This document shows, in pieces, positions 24,715 through 33,911 of a stretch of DNA of 64,000 nt. Source of the DNA: JBFLXR01 sp040757065 (GTDB taxonomy: Bacteria > Pseudomonadota > Gammaproteobacteria > Burkholderiales > Gallionellaceae). Below the pieces are notes generated by a model. That model was not told where the DNA came from. It saw only the letters and a program-made list of their open reading frames with translations, and did no database searches. Both the position numbers and the translations under genes were made by a program. Position 1 is the first letter of the stretch. The number at the start of each line of letters is the position of its first letter. Where the stretch lies: NCBI GenBank assembly GCA_040757065.1, contig JBFLXR010000001.1:134656-198655 (forward strand), written 5' to 3'.

Positions 24715-26477
24715 TGGGTTTGAATAAACGAACTTTCGACGTGGTTGTGGTCGGCGCGGGCGGGGCGGGTATGCGCGCAGCCTTGCATCTGGCAGAGTCT
24801 GGGCTGAAAGTCGCGGTGTTGTCCAAGGTTTTTCCGACCCGCTCGCATACCGTGGCTGCGCAAGGCGGGATAGCTGCCTCGCTCGGGAATGTGAACGAAG
24901 ACAACTGGCACTGGCATATGTACGACACAGTGAAGGGGTCGGATTACCTTGGCGATCAGGATGCGATCGAATATATGTGCCGTGCCGCGCCGGAGGTGGT
25001 TTACGAATTGGAACACTTCGGCATGCCGTTCGACCGGCTGGACAACGGCAAAATTTATCAGCGGCCTTTCGGCGGACATATGCAGGAATACGGCAAAGCG
25101 CCGGTGCAGCGGGCATGTGCCGCCGCAGACCGTACCGGGCATGCTTTGCTGCATACCTTGTATCAACGCAATGTGCGGGCGAATACGCATTTCTTCATTG
25201 AGTGGATGGCGCTCGATTTAATCCGCGATCAAGACGGGGATGTGCTCGGCGTGACAGCGATGGAGATTGAAACCGGCGAGGTGATGATCTTTCAGGCGCG
25301 TGCTACTTTGTTTGCTACCGGTGGCGCAGGGCGTATTTTCGCTTCCAGCACCAATGCTTACATCAACACTGGGGATGGATTGGGTATGGCAGCTCGGGCG
25401 GGGATTCCGCTTGAAGATATGGAGTTTTTCCAGTTTCATCCTACCGGCGTTTATGGCGCAGGCGTGCTGATTTCCGAAGGTGTGCGCGGCGAAGGCGGAT
25501 ATTTGGTCAATAAGCACGGTGAGCGTTTTATGCCGCGCTATGCGCCGACCGCACAGGATTTAGCGAGCCGTGACGTGGTGTCACGCGCGATTACCGTGGA
25601 AATTAAGGAGGGGCGCGGTTGCGGCCCTAAGGGCGATCATGTGTTGCTGAAGCTGGATCATCTCGGCGACGAAAAGATCCGTAAGCGTTTGCCGGGTATC
25701 CGCGAGATTGCGCTGAAATTCGCCCACGTTGATCCTGCCAAGGATCCCATCCCGGTGGTGCCGACTGCCCATTATATGATGGGGGGTATCCCGACCAATT
25801 ATCACGGTCAGGTGGTGGCACCTTACCATACCGCACCGGAAGAGGTGGTGCAGGGTTTCTATGCGGTAGGCGAATGCGCTTGCGTATCGGTACACGGGGC
25901 GAACCGGTTGGGTTGCAACTCGCTGCTCGATCTGGTGGTGTTCGGCCGGGCTGCGGCGCGCCAGATCGTGGAGGATTTGCAGCGCAACCCGCATCCCAAG
26001 CCGTTGCCGGTCGATGCGGCAGAGCGCACACTGACCCGCTTGGCACGGTTGGAGCAGCAAACCGGAGGAGAAAGTGTGGCTCAAGTCGCCGAAGAAATGC
26101 GTCATGTGATGCAGACCCATTGCGGGGTATTCCGTTTTCCGGAAACCTTGGCAGAGGGCGTGCAGAAAATTATCGAGGTGGCAGAGCGTGTTAAACGCAC
26201 GGAAATCAAAGATAAGAGCAAAGTGTTCAATACCGCGCGCGTTGAAGCGCTCGAGCTGGATAATTTGATTGAAGTGGCGCAAGCCACCATGATTTCTGCC
26301 GCAGCACGCGAGGAAAGTCGCGGCGCGCACGCCCGCGAAGATTTTCCGCAGCGCGACGACGATAAGTGGTTGAAGCACTCACTGTATTTTAGCGCCGACC
26401 GTAAGTTGGACTACAAACCGGTCCGGTTAAAGCCGCTTACAGTGGAGTCGTTCCCGCTTAAAGCGCGGGTTTATTAG
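24714..26477 (+). CDS. sdhA: Succinate dehydrogenase flavoprotein subunit
   Basis: A 587-residue catalytic subunit that oxidises succinate to fumarate, facing the cytosol. The FAD fold begins FDVVVVGAGGAGMRAAL. His45 in PTRSHTVAAQGG is the residue that carries covalent FAD. Active-site segments QFHPTG, RGEGGYLVN and the Arg in HGANRLGCNSLLD are all present. The frame is open upstream into sdhD, but the ATG at 24714 is the conventional start. It relies on SdhE, encoded two genes downstream, for flavinylation. Confidence 0.97.
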   Translation: MGLNKRTFDVVVVGAGGAGMRAALHLAESGLKVAVLSKVFPTRSHTVAAQGGIAASLGNVNEDNWHWHMYDTVKGSDYLGDQDAIEYMCRAAPEVVYELEHFGMPFDRLDNGKIYQRPFGGHMQEYGKAPVQRACAAADRTGHALLHTLYQRNVRANTHFFIEWMALDLIRDQDGDVLGVTAMEIETGEVMIFQARATLFATGGAGRIFASSTNAYINTGDGLGMAARAGIPLEDMEFFQFHPTGVYGAGVLISEGVRGEGGYLVNKHGERFMPRYAPTAQDLASRDVVSRAITVEIKEGRGCGPKGDHVLLKLDHLGDEKIRKRLPGIREIALKFAHVDPAKDPIPVVPTAHYMMGGIPTNYHGQVVAPYHTAPEEVVQGFYAVGECACVSVHGANRLGCNSLLDLVVFGRAAARQIVEDLQRNPHPKPLPVDAAERTLTRLARLEQQTGGESVAQVAEEMRHVMQTHCGVFRFPETLAEGVQKIIEVAERVKRTEIKDKSKVFNTARVEALELDNLIEVAQATMISAAAREESRGAHAREDFPQRDDDKWLKHSLYFSADRKLDYKPVRLKPLTVESFPLKARVY

Positions 26478-26486
26478 GAGTCTGGG

Positions 26487-27182
26487 ATGAAATTCCGTAT
26501 TTACCGCTACAACCCGGAAACCGATGAGAAGCCGTATATGCAGGAATACGAGCTGGATCTGGCGGCTGGCGACAAAATGCTGCTGGATGCGATTGTTTTG
26601 CTGAAAGAACAGGACGATTCTTTAGGGTTTCGTCGCTCCTGTCGCGAAGGCGTGTGCGGTTCCGATGCGATGAACATCAACGGTCGCAACGGCTTGGCCT
26701 GCATTACGCCGCTTTCAAGTCTGCAAGAGCCGATCGAGTTGCGTCCGCTGCCAGGGCTGCCGGTTATCCGCGATTTGATCGTGGATATGACCCAGTTTTT
26801 CAAGCAATACCATTCGATCAAGCCATATTTGGAAAACAACGATCCGCCGCCGGAAACGGAGCGTTTGCAATCACCTGAACAACGCGCCGAGCTGGATGGA
26901 TTGTACGAGTGCATTCTTTGCGCTTGCTGCACGACTTCGTGTCCTTCTTTCTGGTGGAATCCGGATAAGTTCGTCGGTCCGGCCGGTTTGTTGCAGGCCT
27001 ACCGCTTTATTGCCGACAGTCGGGATCAGGCGACTGCGGAGCGTTTGGATAATCTGGAAGACCCGTATCGCTTGTTCCGTTGTCATACCATTATGAATTG
27101 CGTGGATGTGTGTCCAAAAGGATTGAACCCCACCGAGGCAATCGGCAAGATCAAAGACCTGATGGTTAAACGGGTAGTATGA
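26487..27182 (+). CDS. sdhB: Succinate dehydrogenase iron-sulfur subunit
   Basis: A 231-residue electron-transfer subunit. The [2Fe-2S] site is Cys52, Cys57 and Cys72 with Asp60 in the usual variant position. Two ferredoxin-like clusters follow: CILCACCTTSCP and CHTIMNCVDVCPKG. The tryptophans of CPSFWWN lie at the quinone site. AGGAGTCTGGG precedes the ATG. The stop overlaps the sdhE start. Confidence 0.97.
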   Translation: MKFRIYRYNPETDEKPYMQEYELDLAAGDKMLLDAIVLLKEQDDSLGFRRSCREGVCGSDAMNINGRNGLACITPLSSLQEPIELRPLPGLPVIRDLIVDMTQFFKQYHSIKPYLENNDPPPETERLQSPEQRAELDGLYECILCACCTTSCPSFWWNPDKFVGPAGLLQAYRFIADSRDQATAERLDNLEDPYRLFRCHTIMNCVDVCPKGLNPTEAIGKIKDLMVKRVV

Positions 27183-27415
27183 GCAAAGAACTGGAACGGG
27201 TGCGTTGGCGCTGCCGACGCGGCCTGCTGGAGTTGGATATAGTGCTGGAACGCTTCGTTGCTAGACATTACGCCCAGCTCGATCATGCGGGGCAAATTGC
27301 TTTCGATGCATTGCTGGATATGCCCGATACCCTACTCTGGGATATGATTACGGGTAAAGAGCCGGTGACGCAGAGCGAACTGCGGACGCTGGTGGCGCAA
27401 TTGCAGACAGTTTGA
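27179..27415 (+). CDS. sdhE: FAD assembly factor SdhE
   Basis: A 78-residue small helical protein that promotes covalent attachment of FAD to SdhA. The conserved RGxxE motif is present as RRGLLELD (about residues 13-20), with the C-terminal DTLLWDMITGKEP typical of the family. It starts within the last codons of sdhB (ATGA overlap) and lies 32 bases ahead of gltA. Confidence 0.94.
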   Translation: MSKELERVRWRCRRGLLELDIVLERFVARHYAQLDHAGQIAFDALLDMPDTLLWDMITGKEPVTQSELRTLVAQLQTV

Positions 27416-27447
27416 AGCGGCTGCACACAGAATTAGAGGAATAAAAT

Positions 27448-28734
27448 ATGGAAAAACGCGTAGCCACTTTGACGCTGGACGACGGTCGGTCGGTCGAGTT
27501 GCCGATCATGCCCGGTAGTCTGGGGCCGGATGTAATCGACATCCGCAATCTGGGTAAGTTGGGTATGTTTACCTTCGATCCCGGTTTTCTGTCTACCGCA
27601 AGTTGTTCGTCCAGTATTACTTACATCGACGGCGATGCCGGCTTGTTGTATTACCGCGGCTATCCTATTGAGCAACTGGCGGAGGGCTCCGATTTTCTGG
27701 AAGTGTGTTATTTGCTGTTGAACGGCGAATTGCCGTCGGTCGCCCAGAAGGCAGCGTTCGAAACCAAGGTTACGAATCACACCATGGTGCACGACCAATT
27801 GGCGCGCTTTTTCAACGGTTTTCGTCGCGATGCGCACCCGATGGCCGTCATGGTGGGGGTGGTCGGCGCGCTGTCGGCGTTTTATCACGATTCATTGGAT
27901 ATCAGTAATCCTGAACACCGCGAAATTTCTGCGTTGCGTCTGATCGCCAAAGTGCCGACCATCGCTGCGATGGCGCATAAGTACAATATCGGTGAGCCTT
28001 TCATGTATCCGAAAAATGCCTTCGGCTACGTGGAAAACTTTATGTATATGATGTTCGGCACCCCGGCGGAAGAGTATGTGCCGAATCCGGTGCTGGTGCG
28101 GGCGTTGGAACGTATTTTTATTTTGCACGCCGATCATGAGCAGAATGCTTCGACTTCGACAGTGCGCTTGGCCGGCTCCAGCGGTGCGAACCCGTTTGCC
28201 TGCGTCTCTTCCGGTATCGCGGCTTTGTGGGGGCCGGCGCACGGTGGAGCGAATGAAGCGGTATTGAAGATGCTGGAGGAAATCGGCGATATTTCACGTG
28301 CGGCTGACTTTATGAGGGGCGTGAAAGAGAAAAAATACCGTTTGATGGGCTTCGGTCACCGTGTTTATAAGAACATGGATCCGCGCGCGGCTGTGATGCG
28401 CCAGACTTGCTACGAAGTGCTGAAGGAGTTGAATCTGGAGAACGACCGTTTGTTCCAGATGGCGCTCGAGTTGGAACAGATTGCGTTGAAAGACGAATAT
28501 TTCATTGAGCGCAAGCTGTATCCGAACGTGGATTTCTATTCCGGCATCGTGCTGCGTGCACTGGGGGTTCCGACCAATATGTTCACGGTGATTTTCGCGC
28601 TGGCGCGTACCATCGGATGGGTGTCGCAGTGGAACGAAATGATCGCCGACAGTGAACGGCGCATCGGGCGTCCGCGCCAGTTGTATCAAGGCTCGGTGAA
28701 GCGCGATTTCGTGCCGGCCGATCAGCGCGGGTAA
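27448..28734 (+). CDS. gltA: Citrate synthase, type II hexameric form
   Basis: A 428-residue cytosolic enzyme condensing oxaloacetate and acetyl-CoA. Catalytic residues sit in GPAHGGANEAVLKML (His), GFGHRVYKNMDPRA (His) and NVDFYSGIVLRALG (Asp). The length and the N-terminal small beta domain (TLTLDDGRSVELPIM) match the NADH-sensitive Gram-negative form. AGAGGAATAAA precedes the ATG. It is part of the sdh-gltA-suc unit. Confidence 0.96.
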   Translation: MEKRVATLTLDDGRSVELPIMPGSLGPDVIDIRNLGKLGMFTFDPGFLSTASCSSSITYIDGDAGLLYYRGYPIEQLAEGSDFLEVCYLLLNGELPSVAQKAAFETKVTNHTMVHDQLARFFNGFRRDAHPMAVMVGVVGALSAFYHDSLDISNPEHREISALRLIAKVPTIAAMAHKYNIGEPFMYPKNAFGYVENFMYMMFGTPAEEYVPNPVLVRALERIFILHADHEQNASTSTVRLAGSSGANPFACVSSGIAALWGPAHGGANEAVLKMLEEIGDISRAADFMRGVKEKKYRLMGFGHRVYKNMDPRAAVMRQTCYEVLKELNLENDRLFQMALELEQIALKDEYFIERKLYPNVDFYSGIVLRALGVPTNMFTVIFALARTIGWVSQWNEMIADSERRIGRPRQLYQGSVKRDFVPADQRG

Positions 28735-28744
28735 GGAATCCGTC

Positions 28745-31600
28745 ATGGCCGGGCAGAATCCAGCTTATATGCAGGCCATGCAGCAGAGTTCGCTGCTGTT
28801 CGGCGCGAACAACTTGTACGTCGAAGGCCTGTACGAGGACTATTTGCGCGATCCAGCCTCTGTGCCGGCTGAATGGCGCAAATATTTCGACGCGGCAGCG
28901 CAAGGGGCGCACGATGTGGCGCATAGTCCCGTACAGCGTGCTTTTGCTGCCTTGCCGCCGACGACGCCGAGCGCTGCTATTTCTCAGGATGCCGACAGTA
29001 CCCGTAAGCAAGTGGCGGTGCTGCAACTTATCAATGCCTACCGTTTTCTCGGTGTGCGAATTGCGGAACTCGATCCGTTAAGTCGCCATATTAAACCGAA
29101 AGTCGCAGAACTGGATCCCGCGCATTACGGTTTGACGGCGGGAGACATGGATACCACCTTCGACACCGGTTCGCTGGTGGGGGGCGCACGCCTGACATTG
29201 CGCGAAATCCTGCAACTTTTGCGCGAAACGTATTGTGGCAGCATCGGTGCCGAGTATATGTACATCACCGATGTGGCGCAGAAACGCTGGATTCAGCATA
29301 AGCTGGAAAGCACGCGCGGTAAACCGAACTATGCGCCGGAAGCGCGGCGGAATATTCTCAAATGGCTGACAGCGGCCGAAACGCTGGAACGCTATCTGCA
29401 TACCCGTTATGTCGGGCAAAAGCGCTTCTCTCTGGAGGGTGGCGAGACACTGATTCCGCTGTTGGATCATTTGTTGCAGCGCGCCGGCGGGGAAGGGGTT
29501 CAGGAAACCGTGATCGGTATGGCGCACCGCGGGCGACTGAACGTGTTGGTGAATACGCTCGGTAAATTACCCTCGATGTTGTTTGCCGAATTTGAGGGGA
29601 AGCACAACAATAATCTGAAGTCGGGCGATGTGAAATACCATCAAGGTTTTTCCGCGGATATTGAAACACCGGGCGGTGCGATGCACGTCACGCTGGCATT
29701 CAATCCTTCGCATTTGGAAATCGTCGACCCCGTGGTAGAAGGTTCGGTTCGGGCGCGTCAGCACCGGCGCGGCGATCGCGACGGCAGCAAAGTGTTGCCG
29801 GTTCTGCTGCACGGCGATGCGGCTTTTTCCGGGCAGGGCGTGGTGATGGAAACGCTCAATCTGTCGCAGACTCGCGGTTACGGCACGGGCGGTACAGTGC
29901 ACGTCATCATCAACAATCAAATCGGTTTTACAACGTCGGATGTGCGCGATGCGCGCTCGTCGTTGTATTGCACCGATATTGCCAAGATGATCGAAGCGCC
30001 GATTTTTCATGTGAATGCAGACGATCCGGAAGCTGTGCTGCTGTTGACCGAGATTGCTCTCGATTACCGCATGACCTTTAAAAAGGACGTGGTGATCGAC
30101 TTGGTGTGCTTCCGTAAGCTGGGACATAACGAGCAGGACGAGCCGCTGGTGACGCAGCCGTTTATGTATCGCTATATCAATCAGCACATGGGTACGCGCG
30201 CCTTATATGCCAAGCGTTTAGTTGAAAATGCCGTGATCTCTGCCGATGAAGCCGAGTCGATGGTGTCCGACTACAAGCTCATGATGGACGAAGGGCGCAG
30301 CCCGGTTAAAGTTGCGCAAAGCGATTTCAAGAGTCGTGAGGCTTTGCCGTGGCCTGCTGTGCCGCGTGATGTGCCTTGGCATGTCGCTTTGGATACCAGC
30401 GTGCCGTTGGAGCGCTTGCAGTTTTACGCACAGCGTCTGACCGACGTGCCTGCCGATTTTAAATTGCACTCCCGCGTGGAAAAGGTAATTGCCGATCGGG
30501 TAGCAATGGGTAAGGGCGAACTTCCTCTTGATTGGGGAATGGCGGAAAATCTTGCCTATGCCAGCTTGCTGGCAGAAGGTTATCCGATTCGGCTATCCGG
30601 GCAGGATTGTCGGCGCGGTACGTTTTTCCATCGCCACGCCGCTTTGCACGATCAGAACAAAGTGGAGTGGCGCGAAGGGGTACACATTCCGCTGCAGCAC
30701 ATTGCGCCGGAACAGGCTGATTTCATCGTAATCGATTCCATTTTATCGGAAGAGGCTGTGCTGGCCTTTGAGTATGGCTATGCCAGTGCCGACCCGAATT
30801 CGCTGGTGATTTGGGAAGGTCAGTTCGGCGATTTCGCTAACGGTGCGCAGGTGGTAATCGATCAATTTATCAGCTCCGGCGAGGCGAAGTGGGGACGGTT
30901 GTGCGGCTTGGTGATGTTGTTGCCGCATGGTTATGAAGGGCAGGGGCCGGAACATTCTTCGGGGCGCATCGAACGCTATTTGCAGTTGTGCGCCGAATAC
31001 AATATTCAAGTTTGTATTCCATCGTCTCCGGCGCAGATGTTCCATTTGTTACGCCGCCAGATGTTGCGACCTTACCGTAAGCCGTTGATTGTGTTTACCC
31101 CGAAGAGTATGTTGCGCAGCAAGGATGCGGCCTCGCCGCTCTCTGAGCTTGCTTCGGGTGCATTCCAGCCGGTGATCGGTGAGGCCGAGGCTTTGGATGC
31201 GGGCAAGGTGCGTCGCATTATCGCTTGCAGCGGCAAAATCTATTACGAGTTATTGGCTGCGCGCCGCAGTAAACAAATCGAAGATATGGCGATCATCCGG
31301 CTGGAACAGTTGTATCCGTTCCCCCACGATGCTTTTGCTGCACAGGTGGCCGCGTATCCGAACGCCACCGAATTGGTGTGGTGCCAGGAAGAACCAGGCA
31401 ACCAAGGCGCATGGCATCGTATTCAGCATTACCTGTTGCGCCATTTGCGCGAGGGAATGAAGTTGGGGTACGCATTACGCGCCTCGGCGGCTTCCCCGGC
31501 AGCCGGTTATCTGGCGGTGCATAACGAACAGCAGCGTGCGGTGATCGAGGCTGCCTTCCGTCCCAATCTGGATATTCGAGTCGTGCCAGGAGAGCGTTAA
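28745..31600 (+). CDS. sucA: 2-Oxoglutarate dehydrogenase E1 component
   Basis: A 951-residue thiamine-diphosphate decarboxylase that starts the 2-oxoglutarate dehydrogenase reaction. The N-terminal segment (SLLFGANNLYVEGLYEDYL) recruits E2. TPP and catalytic regions are seen in GMAHRGRLNVL, HGDAAFSGQGVVMETLN and INNQIGFTTS. The transketolase half carries EGQFGDFANGAQ and PHGYEGQGPEHSS. Length is normal. The gene is ten bases after gltA and two bases ahead of sucB. Confidence 0.97.
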   Translation: MAGQNPAYMQAMQQSSLLFGANNLYVEGLYEDYLRDPASVPAEWRKYFDAAAQGAHDVAHSPVQRAFAALPPTTPSAAISQDADSTRKQVAVLQLINAYRFLGVRIAELDPLSRHIKPKVAELDPAHYGLTAGDMDTTFDTGSLVGGARLTLREILQLLRETYCGSIGAEYMYITDVAQKRWIQHKLESTRGKPNYAPEARRNILKWLTAAETLERYLHTRYVGQKRFSLEGGETLIPLLDHLLQRAGGEGVQETVIGMAHRGRLNVLVNTLGKLPSMLFAEFEGKHNNNLKSGDVKYHQGFSADIETPGGAMHVTLAFNPSHLEIVDPVVEGSVRARQHRRGDRDGSKVLPVLLHGDAAFSGQGVVMETLNLSQTRGYGTGGTVHVIINNQIGFTTSDVRDARSSLYCTDIAKMIEAPIFHVNADDPEAVLLLTEIALDYRMTFKKDVVIDLVCFRKLGHNEQDEPLVTQPFMYRYINQHMGTRALYAKRLVENAVISADEAESMVSDYKLMMDEGRSPVKVAQSDFKSREALPWPAVPRDVPWHVALDTSVPLERLQFYAQRLTDVPADFKLHSRVEKVIADRVAMGKGELPLDWGMAENLAYASLLAEGYPIRLSGQDCRRGTFFHRHAALHDQNKVEWREGVHIPLQHIAPEQADFIVIDSILSEEAVLAFEYGYASADPNSLVIWEGQFGDFANGAQVVIDQFISSGEAKWGRLCGLVMLLPHGYEGQGPEHSSGRIERYLQLCAEYNIQVCIPSSPAQMFHLLRRQMLRPYRKPLIVFTPKSMLRSKDAASPLSELASGAFQPVIGEAEALDAGKVRRIIACSGKIYYELLAARRSKQIEDMAIIRLEQLYPFPHDAFAAQVAAYPNATELVWCQEEPGNQGAWHRIQHYLLRHLREGMKLGYALRASAASPAAGYLAVHNEQQRAVIEAAFRPNLDIRVVPGER

Positions 31601-31601
31601 C

Positions 31602-32759
31602 ATGCAAATCGAAATTAAAGTTCCGCAACTTTCCGAGTCGGTCAGCGAAGCAACCCTGCTGAACTGGCACAAACAGCCGGGTGAGGCTGTAGTCGAAGGG
31701 CAAAACCTGATCGACATTGAAACCGACAAGGTTGTGTTGGAACTGCCTGCGCCGCAGTCTGGTGTGCTGACCGAAATTCGCAAGGCAGACGGCGATAAGG
31801 TGGTAAGCGGCGAGGTCATTGCCATTCTGGATACCGCTGCCCAGCCGAGTGCATCTTCTGTTGTTGCCGGTTTACCGCCTGCCGCCGCACCTTCGGTGCG
31901 TAAGCTGGCGGCCGAACACGATTTGAATGCCGAATCGATTGCAGGTAGCGGTCGCGGCGGTCGCATAACCAAGGAAGACGTGCAGGCAGCGATTGAGAAA
32001 GCAGCCAAGCCAATTGTGCCGCAAGCCGCGCCTGTTGTGCCTCAGCCGGTGGCGGGCGGACGCGCCGAGCAGCGCGTGCCGATGACGCGCATTCGCCAGC
32101 GCATTGCCGAGCGCTTGCTGCAATCTCAGCAAAATGCTGCCATCCTGACGACGTTCAACGAAGTGAACATGCAGCCGGTGATGGATTTGCGCAACCGCTA
32201 CAAGGACGCTTTCGAGAAGAAGCACGGCGTGAAACTGGGGTTTTCGTCGTTCTTCGTGAAAGCGGCCGTGCTGGCGCTGCAAAAATTTCCTATCGTTAAT
32301 GCCTCGGTAGACGGTAACGATATCATTTACCACGGCTATTACGACATCGGGGTGGCCATCGGCAGCGAGCGCGGGCTGGTCGTGCCGATCATCCGCGATG
32401 CGGACCGTTTGTCGTTTGCCGATATTGAAAAACAAATCGCCGATTTTGCAGCGCGCGCCAAGGACGGCAAATTGACGCTGGATGAGTTATCGGGTGGTAC
32501 GTTCTCCATTTCCAACGGTGGGGTATTCGGCTCGATGCTCTCTACGCCGATTATCAATCCGCCGCAGAGTGCAATTCTCGGTATCCACGCCACCAAAGAG
32601 CGTCCGGTAGCGGAAAACGGCCAAGTCGTCATTCGCCCGATGAACTATCTGGCGGTGTCGTACGATCATCGCATCATCGACGGGCGCGACGCGGTGTTGT
32701 TCCTCGCTACCATTAAAGAAGCACTGGAGTTCCCCGGTCGCGCCTTGCTCGATCTGTAG
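31602..32759 (+). CDS. sucB: 2-Oxoglutarate dehydrogenase E2, dihydrolipoyl succinyltransferase
   Basis: A 385-residue core subunit of the 2-oxoglutarate dehydrogenase complex. One lipoyl domain carries the modified Lys43 in IETDKVVLELP. An Ala/Pro-rich linker leads to the peripheral-subunit-binding domain (PSVRKLAAEHDLNAESI). The catalytic domain ends with the His/Asp motif SYDHRIIDGRDAV. No lipoamide dehydrogenase gene follows, although lpd often sits here in betaproteobacteria, so E3 must come from elsewhere in the genome. Confidence 0.97.
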   Translation: MQIEIKVPQLSESVSEATLLNWHKQPGEAVVEGQNLIDIETDKVVLELPAPQSGVLTEIRKADGDKVVSGEVIAILDTAAQPSASSVVAGLPPAAAPSVRKLAAEHDLNAESIAGSGRGGRITKEDVQAAIEKAAKPIVPQAAPVVPQPVAGGRAEQRVPMTRIRQRIAERLLQSQQNAAILTTFNEVNMQPVMDLRNRYKDAFEKKHGVKLGFSSFFVKAAVLALQKFPIVNASVDGNDIIYHGYYDIGVAIGSERGLVVPIIRDADRLSFADIEKQIADFAARAKDGKLTLDELSGGTFSISNGGVFGSMLSTPIINPPQSAILGIHATKERPVAENGQVVIRPMNYLAVSYDHRIIDGRDAVLFLATIKEALEFPGRALLDL

Positions 32760-32764
32760 TCCGC

Positions 32765-33760
32765 ATGACTGGAATTTTTCGCGCCTACCGCGTCTTCGAG
32801 GAAGAGGGCAGTGTTCGCGGTCGCTGGGCGGATATAAGGCTGGAAGATCTCGATCCCGGCGAGGTGGTGATACGCGCGCATTATTCCAGTGTGAACTACA
32901 AAGATGCTTTGGCGGTGACCGGCAGGGGTAAGGTCATTCGTCGCTTTCCCTGTGTGGGCGGCATCGATGTGGCCGGGATAGTAGAATCGAGCGACGATCC
33001 TCGTTTTGTTCCGGGTGATGCGGTGCTGGTGACCGGTTACGACCTCGGGGTGGCGCATGATGGCGGTTATAGTGAATATGTGCGCGTCCCGGCAGATTGG
33101 GTCGTGGCGCTGCCGCAGGGCTTGACGCTCTTCGAGGCGATGGCGCTCGGTACTGCTGGATTTACCGCCGCACTGGCGATTCATCTGCTGGAGCACAACG
33201 GTTTGGAGCCTGCGTCAGGCAACGTTATTGTGACCGGCGCGACGGGTGGTGTCGGTAGTTTGGCGATTGCGATGCTGGCGCAGCGCGGTTATCGCATCAC
33301 AGCGCTGACCGGCAAAGCCGACGAAGCTGCATACCTGCGCAGCTTGGGTGCGAACGATGTTTTGTTGCGCGCAGATGTGAATTTCGACAGCGAGCGTCCG
33401 CTTGAAAAAGGGCAGTGGGCAGGCGCGCTGGATGCCGTGGGCGGATCAACACTCGCTTGGCTCACGCGCACTATGCTGCCGCACGGCGGCATTGCCAGTT
33501 TCGGCAATGCGGGCGGGGCAGAGCTGCACACTACCGTGTTTCCATTTATTTTGCGGGGTGTGCGCCTGCTCGGCGTGGACTCTGCCGCAACACCTATGCC
33601 GTTGCGCCGCCATATCTGGCGAAGACTTGCGACCGATCTGCGTCCGGAAAAATTAGCCGATATTGCCCGTGAGGTGCCCTTCGCTGCTTTGCCGGAAGTG
33701 TGCGAGAGTTTGATGCGCGGTCAGGCGCATGGCCGCAACGTCGTCAAAATTTTGCCCTGA
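32765..33760 (+). CDS. acuI: AcuI/YhdH-type NADPH-dependent quinone oxidoreductase family protein
   Basis: A 331-residue zinc-independent medium-chain dehydrogenase/reductase. It shows the AcuI/YhdH pattern: SVNYKDALAVTGRGKVIRRFP, GIDVAGIVESS, GTAGFTAALAI and the NADPH fold VTGATGGVGSLAIAMLAQRG. AcuI reduces acryloyl-CoA to propionyl-CoA and limits acrylate toxicity; the physiological substrate in this organism is not shown. It begins five bases after sucB, so it is likely co-transcribed with the TCA operon. Confidence 0.88.
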   Translation: MTGIFRAYRVFEEEGSVRGRWADIRLEDLDPGEVVIRAHYSSVNYKDALAVTGRGKVIRRFPCVGGIDVAGIVESSDDPRFVPGDAVLVTGYDLGVAHDGGYSEYVRVPADWVVALPQGLTLFEAMALGTAGFTAALAIHLLEHNGLEPASGNVIVTGATGGVGSLAIAMLAQRGYRITALTGKADEAAYLRSLGANDVLLRADVNFDSERPLEKGQWAGALDAVGGSTLAWLTRTMLPHGGIASFGNAGGAELHTTVFPFILRGVRLLGVDSAATPMPLRRHIWRRLATDLRPEKLADIAREVPFAALPEVCESLMRGQAHGRNVVKILP

Positions 33761-33773
33761 AAGTGTGTATAAT
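33744..33773 (+). promoter_or_regulatory. Promoter of the tRNA-Leu gene
   Basis: A consensus -10 box TATAAT (33768-33773) is followed by a GC-rich discriminator (CGCGGCCGC), the usual layout of growth-controlled stable-RNA promoters. The -35 region is weak (TCAAAA, 33744-33749, 18-base spacer). It overlaps the stop codon of acuI. Confidence 0.6.
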
Positions 33774-33791
33774 CGCGGCCGCACACCTTAT

Positions 33792-33876
33792 GCGAAAGTG
33801 GCGGAATTGGTAGACGCACTGGATTTAGGTTCCAGCGCCTTACGGCGTGAGAGTTCGAGTCTCTCCTTTCGCACCA
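33792..33876 (+). tRNA. tRNA-Leu (anticodon UAG)
   Basis: An 85-nt class II tRNA. The acceptor stem GCGAAAG pairs with CTTTCGC, followed by discriminator A and an encoded CCA. The anticodon arm CTGGA-TTTAGGT-TCCAG reads TAG (CUA/CUN leucine codons). A long variable arm (GCGCCTTACGGCGT) and the T-arm GAGAGTTCGAGTCTCTC are intact. Confidence 0.97.
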
Positions 33877-33911
33877 TCTGAATTTCCCGTTTTTTAATAC
33901 ATCGCACCAAA

